From JAUVUV01 sp964548275 (GTDB taxonomy: Bacteria > Gemmatimonadota > Glassbacteria > GWA2-58-10): a stretch of DNA of 64,000 nt. Below the pieces are notes generated by a model. That model saw only the letters and a program-made list of their open reading frames with translations, was not told the origin of the DNA and did not search any database. Made by a program: the position numbers and the translations under genes. The stretch covers positions 62,001 to 126,000 of the forward strand of contig CAZJQI010000001.1 of NCBI GenBank assembly GCA_964548275.1. The letters are read 5' to 3'. Below are positions 61,143 through 64,000 of this stretch, one piece after another. Position 1 is the first letter of the stretch. Each line of letters begins with the position of its first letter.

Positions 61143-62150
61143 ATGAGTAAGATCTTGTCTCAGGAAGAAATCGATGCTCTATTGTCCGGCGAGGGAGTAA
61201 GCGAAGGAGCAGGCGCAGCAGTAACAGAGGCTGTCGGGGAAGAGCAGAAAGAAAAGCTGGTCAGCCTTTATGATTTCAAGCATCCCAACCGGGTTTCCAA
61301 GGACCAGTTACGCACGATTCAGACAATTCATGAATCTTTCGCACGTGGCTTTGCCACTCACCTTTCCACCCGGTTGAGAAGCCTTGTCGATATAGATCTC
61401 ACCTCGGTGGACCAGCTTACCTATTCCGAATTTATCATGTCGATGGCCGATCCGAGTGCGGTTTATATTTTCAATATCAAAGAACTCGAGGGTGATGCGA
61501 TCCTGGAGATCAGCCCTCAGCTCGTACTCTATATTATCGACCGCTCTTTCGGTGGGGAGGGCGGAGTTATTCAGGAAGCCCGAGAAATTACGATCATTGA
61601 ACAGAACGTGATGAAAAAAATTGTGGATAATGCCCTCGTACAACTGGTCAGGTCTTGGCAGAATGTCACCCCGCTCACGCTTGAACTTAGAGATTTTGAA
61701 ACCAATCCCCAACTGATCCAGATCAGTCCTCCGGGCGAGACAGCGATCATGATTTCATTCGAGGTCAAGATTTCGGATTTCAGCAGCCTGCTCAACCTCT
61801 GTTTCCCCTATTTCGTGCTGGAAGATGTCATGCCTAAGCTCTCGGCACAACATCAGATTGCGCATAACCAGAAAAAACGGTCTCATCACGAAGAGAACAT
61901 AGTCAGGCACAAGTTAAATAAGACTGATGTCCCCGTGTCAGTTAACCTGGGCAGGACGGAATTGAGCTTGCGCGATGTGCTTGACCTCGAGGAAGGGGAC
62001 ATCGTGCGTCTGGACAACCGCCTGGACAAGATGCTTGAGGTCATAATCGGAGACACGGCCAAATTCCTGGGCAAGCCCGGGATTTACCGCGGGCACAAGG
62101 CAGTGCAATTAGTCTCTGAAATCAGGGAAGGAGCAATCACAAATGAGTAA
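61143..62150 (+). CDS. fliM: Flagellar switch protein FliM
   Basis: A 335-aa C-ring subunit that binds CheY-P and sets rotation direction. The N-terminal CheY-binding peptide LSQEEIDALLSG (about residues 5-16) is canonical. The CheC-like middle domain (about 50-230) contains IHESFARGFATHLSTRLRS, and the C-terminal SpoA domain (about 255-325) reads VNLGRTELSLRDVLDLEEGD. It overlaps fliN by 8 nt, implying coupled synthesis of C-ring components. Confidence 0.97.
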   Translation: MSKILSQEEIDALLSGEGVSEGAGAAVTEAVGEEQKEKLVSLYDFKHPNRVSKDQLRTIQTIHESFARGFATHLSTRLRSLVDIDLTSVDQLTYSEFIMSMADPSAVYIFNIKELEGDAILEISPQLVLYIIDRSFGGEGGVIQEAREITIIEQNVMKKIVDNALVQLVRSWQNVTPLTLELRDFETNPQLIQISPPGETAIMISFEVKISDFSSLLNLCFPYFVLEDVMPKLSAQHQIAHNQKKRSHHEENIVRHKLNKTDVPVSVNLGRTELSLRDVLDLEEGDIVRLDNRLDKMLEVIIGDTAKFLGKPGIYRGHKAVQLVSEIREGAITNE

Positions 62151-63153
62151 CTTCACAATAAGTCCGGAAGAAGAAAAGGCGTTAGAGGAATTCGCCAAGG
62201 TTGTGGCCGAGGAAAGTGCGGTGGTCATGTCTACCCTGCTGGATAAGAAGATAGAAATTGCCCAGCAGAGCACTGGCGCTGCTGATAGCGAGGCTCTCGG
62301 TTCGGACTTCCCGGAAGAAATAGTTGTCGTGGATTGCGCATTCGCCGCAGGCTTTGAAGCTTCCAACTCCTTCCTTTTCAATAAGCCCGTTGTTGCTAAG
62401 CTCAGCGATTTGATGATGATGGGAGACGGTACGGCCGAGTTCAACGAGGACCATATTGACGCAATCCAGGAAGGGGTCAACCAGATGATGGGCGCTACGG
62501 CAACCGCCTTGTCCAGCAGGCTCAACAAATCCGTGGACTTTCAGCCCTCATCAGCGAAACTCTCCACCCTGGCCGATTCCGGCCTGGCACTGGATGACAT
62601 GACTGCCTCGGTCTTCGAACTTCAGGTGGAAGGCCAGAGTGAAGGCAAGATCGCCCTTCTTGCCCCATACTCGATAATCAAAGAGGCTGCTGCCGCGCTG
62701 GCATCCGGTCCTCCGGCAGAGGAGGAACCCGCCGGCGTGGATGCCGATCTGGATATGGAACTAACTGGCATAGAATCCTCAGAGGCTGCTCCTGAAGGGA
62801 CCCCAGCCGCAGAGGAGCCGGCTGAGGAGGAAGGCGGCGAGGTAGGTGCTGGCATTCCCGCTATAACCGGGATCAGCGACAAGGAAGGAGAAAGACTCGA
62901 ATTTCTACTGGACATAAAGCTCGATGTCTCAATCGAACTCGGACGGACGAGAATGCTGTTGCGCGATATACTGGAACTCGGCCCGGGAGCGGTGATCGAG
63001 CTGGATAAAATGGCCGGAGAAACAGTCGACCTGCTGATCAATAACAAGAAACTCGCAGAGGGTGAGGTAGTGGTGGTCGATGAAAATTTCGGGGTGCGGA
63101 TTACCCACCTGATCAGCATGCAAGAGAGAATCAAGATGCTGCAGGCCGGCTGA
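62143..63153 (+). CDS. fliN: Flagellar switch protein FliN/FliY type
   Basis: A 336-aa protein, much longer than enterobacterial FliN (about 137 aa) and closer to FliY. An N-terminal CheC-like region (about 20-195) with a D(H)IDAIQEGVNQMMGATATAL helix precedes an acidic Ala/Glu linker (about 200-245; EEPAEEEGGEVG). The C-terminal SpoA/FliN domain (about 255-336) contains DVSIELGRTRMLLRDILELG and GEVVVVDENFGVRIT. Whether the CheC-like part dephosphorylates CheY is untested. Its ATG lies inside the fliM stop region (8-nt overlap). Confidence 0.95.
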   Translation: MSNFTISPEEEKALEEFAKVVAEESAVVMSTLLDKKIEIAQQSTGAADSEALGSDFPEEIVVVDCAFAAGFEASNSFLFNKPVVAKLSDLMMMGDGTAEFNEDHIDAIQEGVNQMMGATATALSSRLNKSVDFQPSSAKLSTLADSGLALDDMTASVFELQVEGQSEGKIALLAPYSIIKEAAAALASGPPAEEEPAGVDADLDMELTGIESSEAAPEGTPAAEEPAEEEGGEVGAGIPAITGISDKEGERLEFLLDIKLDVSIELGRTRMLLRDILELGPGAVIELDKMAGETVDLLINNKKLAEGEVVVVDENFGVRITHLISMQERIKMLQAG

Positions 63154-63273
63154 GCTTTGCTGAAAATCATCCGCTGTCCCGGTTTTCAGAATAGAGGCAG
63201 GCGGCATCGCATCCTTTATCTTTCCACCCGGGATGCAAACTGTTTGAGAAAGGCAAGTTGCGAGGAATCCGTA

Positions 63274-63966
63274 TTGGATAAACTTTACCGGCTTCGTTTC
63301 CTTCTCCGCCGAACAATGCATTTCTTTTTAAATATCTGTGCCAGAACGAAAAGTCTCTGCCCGGGAAAAGTCTTCCCGGCTGCTTTTTTTCTGGCGGCGC
63401 TATGGGTTTTCCTCCCGGTCGCTGGTGTTTCCTATCCCTCGGTGAACGCCGATTCCTCCATTACAGAAGAAGCCACTTCCAAATCGATCCCGGACAGCCT
63501 GGTTTCCCGGGAAACTGACAGGCTATTTAAATCCAGAGACAGTGTTTTGAGCGGACTGGTCGGTGAAGCTTCAACTCAGCCGTTGCAGTTGTCGGATCGC
63601 AAACCGGAAAAAATCTGGAGCCTTCATAACATTTCATACGTTTTAATTGTGATCGGCCTGCTTATCCTTTTTCTGCACTTTCTCCGCAAGATTGTCAACC
63701 GGCCCATGGGTGCTGCGTCAATCGGTGAGCACTTTCAGGTATTGCAGCAATTTCACATGGGCCCCAAAAAAACCATTTCCCTGGTGAGAGTTTATAACCG
63801 GCTACTGCTTCTGGGAGTAACCGAGACAACGATTACTACCCTTCTGGAGATAACCGAGCAAGAGGAAATTGATCAGATCCTCACCCGGCTTAACGACTCC
63901 CGGAAAGACCAGCAGACGAACTTCCGTGAAATATACCAAAGCCTGCTCTCCCGATTCAAAAAGTGA
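63274..63966 (+). CDS. fliO: Flagellar export-gate protein FliO
   Basis: About 230 aa if started at TTG 63274, which has GAGGA 7 nt upstream. The frame is open from 63157, but those extra residues (39 of them) are Arg/Cys-rich and unlike FliO; ATG 63316 is a further alternative. A signal-like hydrophobic stretch (AAFFLAALWVFLPVAGVSYP) precedes a periplasmic linker. One TM helix (ISYVLIVIGLLILFLHFLRK) and the FliO domain follow, with LQQFHMGPKKTISLVRVYNR and LLLLGVTETTITTL. FliO assists assembly of the FliPQR export gate. The next genes, probably fliPQR, lie beyond the window. Confidence 0.85.
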   Translation: MDKLYRLRFLLRRTMHFFLNICARTKSLCPGKVFPAAFFLAALWVFLPVAGVSYPSVNADSSITEEATSKSIPDSLVSRETDRLFKSRDSVLSGLVGEASTQPLQLSDRKPEKIWSLHNISYVLIVIGLLILFLHFLRKIVNRPMGAASIGEHFQVLQQFHMGPKKTISLVRVYNRLLLLGVTETTITTLLEITEQEEIDQILTRLNDSRKDQQTNFREIYQSLLSRFKK

Positions 63967-64000
63967 TTTTTCCCATCCCTGAGTGTATCCTCTGCCAGCC

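Overview
The window comes from a flagellated, Gram-negative-type bacterium. It carries outer-membrane biogenesis genes (a TamA/BamA-like protein next to TamB), beta-barrel and TPR envelope proteins, and a flagellar operon with FlbD and a FliY-like FliN. Secreted heparinase-like, dockerin, FG-GAP, SUMF1-fold and Gfo/Idh/MocA proteins point to an uncultured member of the FCB assemblage (Latescibacterota/Glassbacteria/KSB1-like). That placement is inference from gene content, not from a marker gene. There is one tRNA, no rRNA and no CRISPR array.

Layout. 0-8.2 kb: nitrilase-superfamily hydrolase, exported aldo/keto reductase, an FG-GAP gene remnant, cold-shock protein, heparinase II/III-like lyase with a C-terminal dockerin, and a membrane SGNH-TPR protein. 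8.2-13.8 kb: an AT-rich accessory segment with two minus-strand genes (a J-domain/beta-propeller protein and a DUF2779 nuclease), a decayed serine recombinase and several repeats or hairpins. 13.8-20.7 kb: exported polysaccharide/sugar proteins (Gfo/Idh/MocA oxidoreductase, SUMF1-fold protein, a 785-aa toroid protein, a lyase-like dockerin protein). 20.7-25.2 kb: a mosaic of a SUMF1 fragment, RRM protein, GIY-YIG protein, a 599-aa cysteine-rich unknown, and a dead four-helix-bundle gene bounded by inverted repeats.

25.2-38.9 kb: nine same-strand genes, nearly all envelope-directed: TPR-SLH, NlpC/P60, small OMP, CsgG-like/WD40, two FlgT/LPP20-like proteins, CHASE2-adenylate cyclase, FecR protein (overlapping the cyclase by 4 nt) and a 1241-aa TPR-CHAT protease. 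This is the best candidate for an undescribed system: envelope sensing coupled to cAMP and a caspase-like effector. 39-45 kb: tRNA-Leu(CAA), phosphoglucomutase, radical SAM protein and two TPR proteins. 45-51 kb: tamB and a tamA/bamA-like gene, co-directional.

51.4-64 kb: a flagellar operon, fliK-flgD-flgE | flbD-motA-motB-fliL-fliM-fliN(Y)-fliO, running off the window. A good sigma-54 -24/-12 match lies upstream of fliK. FliK and FlgE are both unusually large, and FlgE carries a duplicated internal module.
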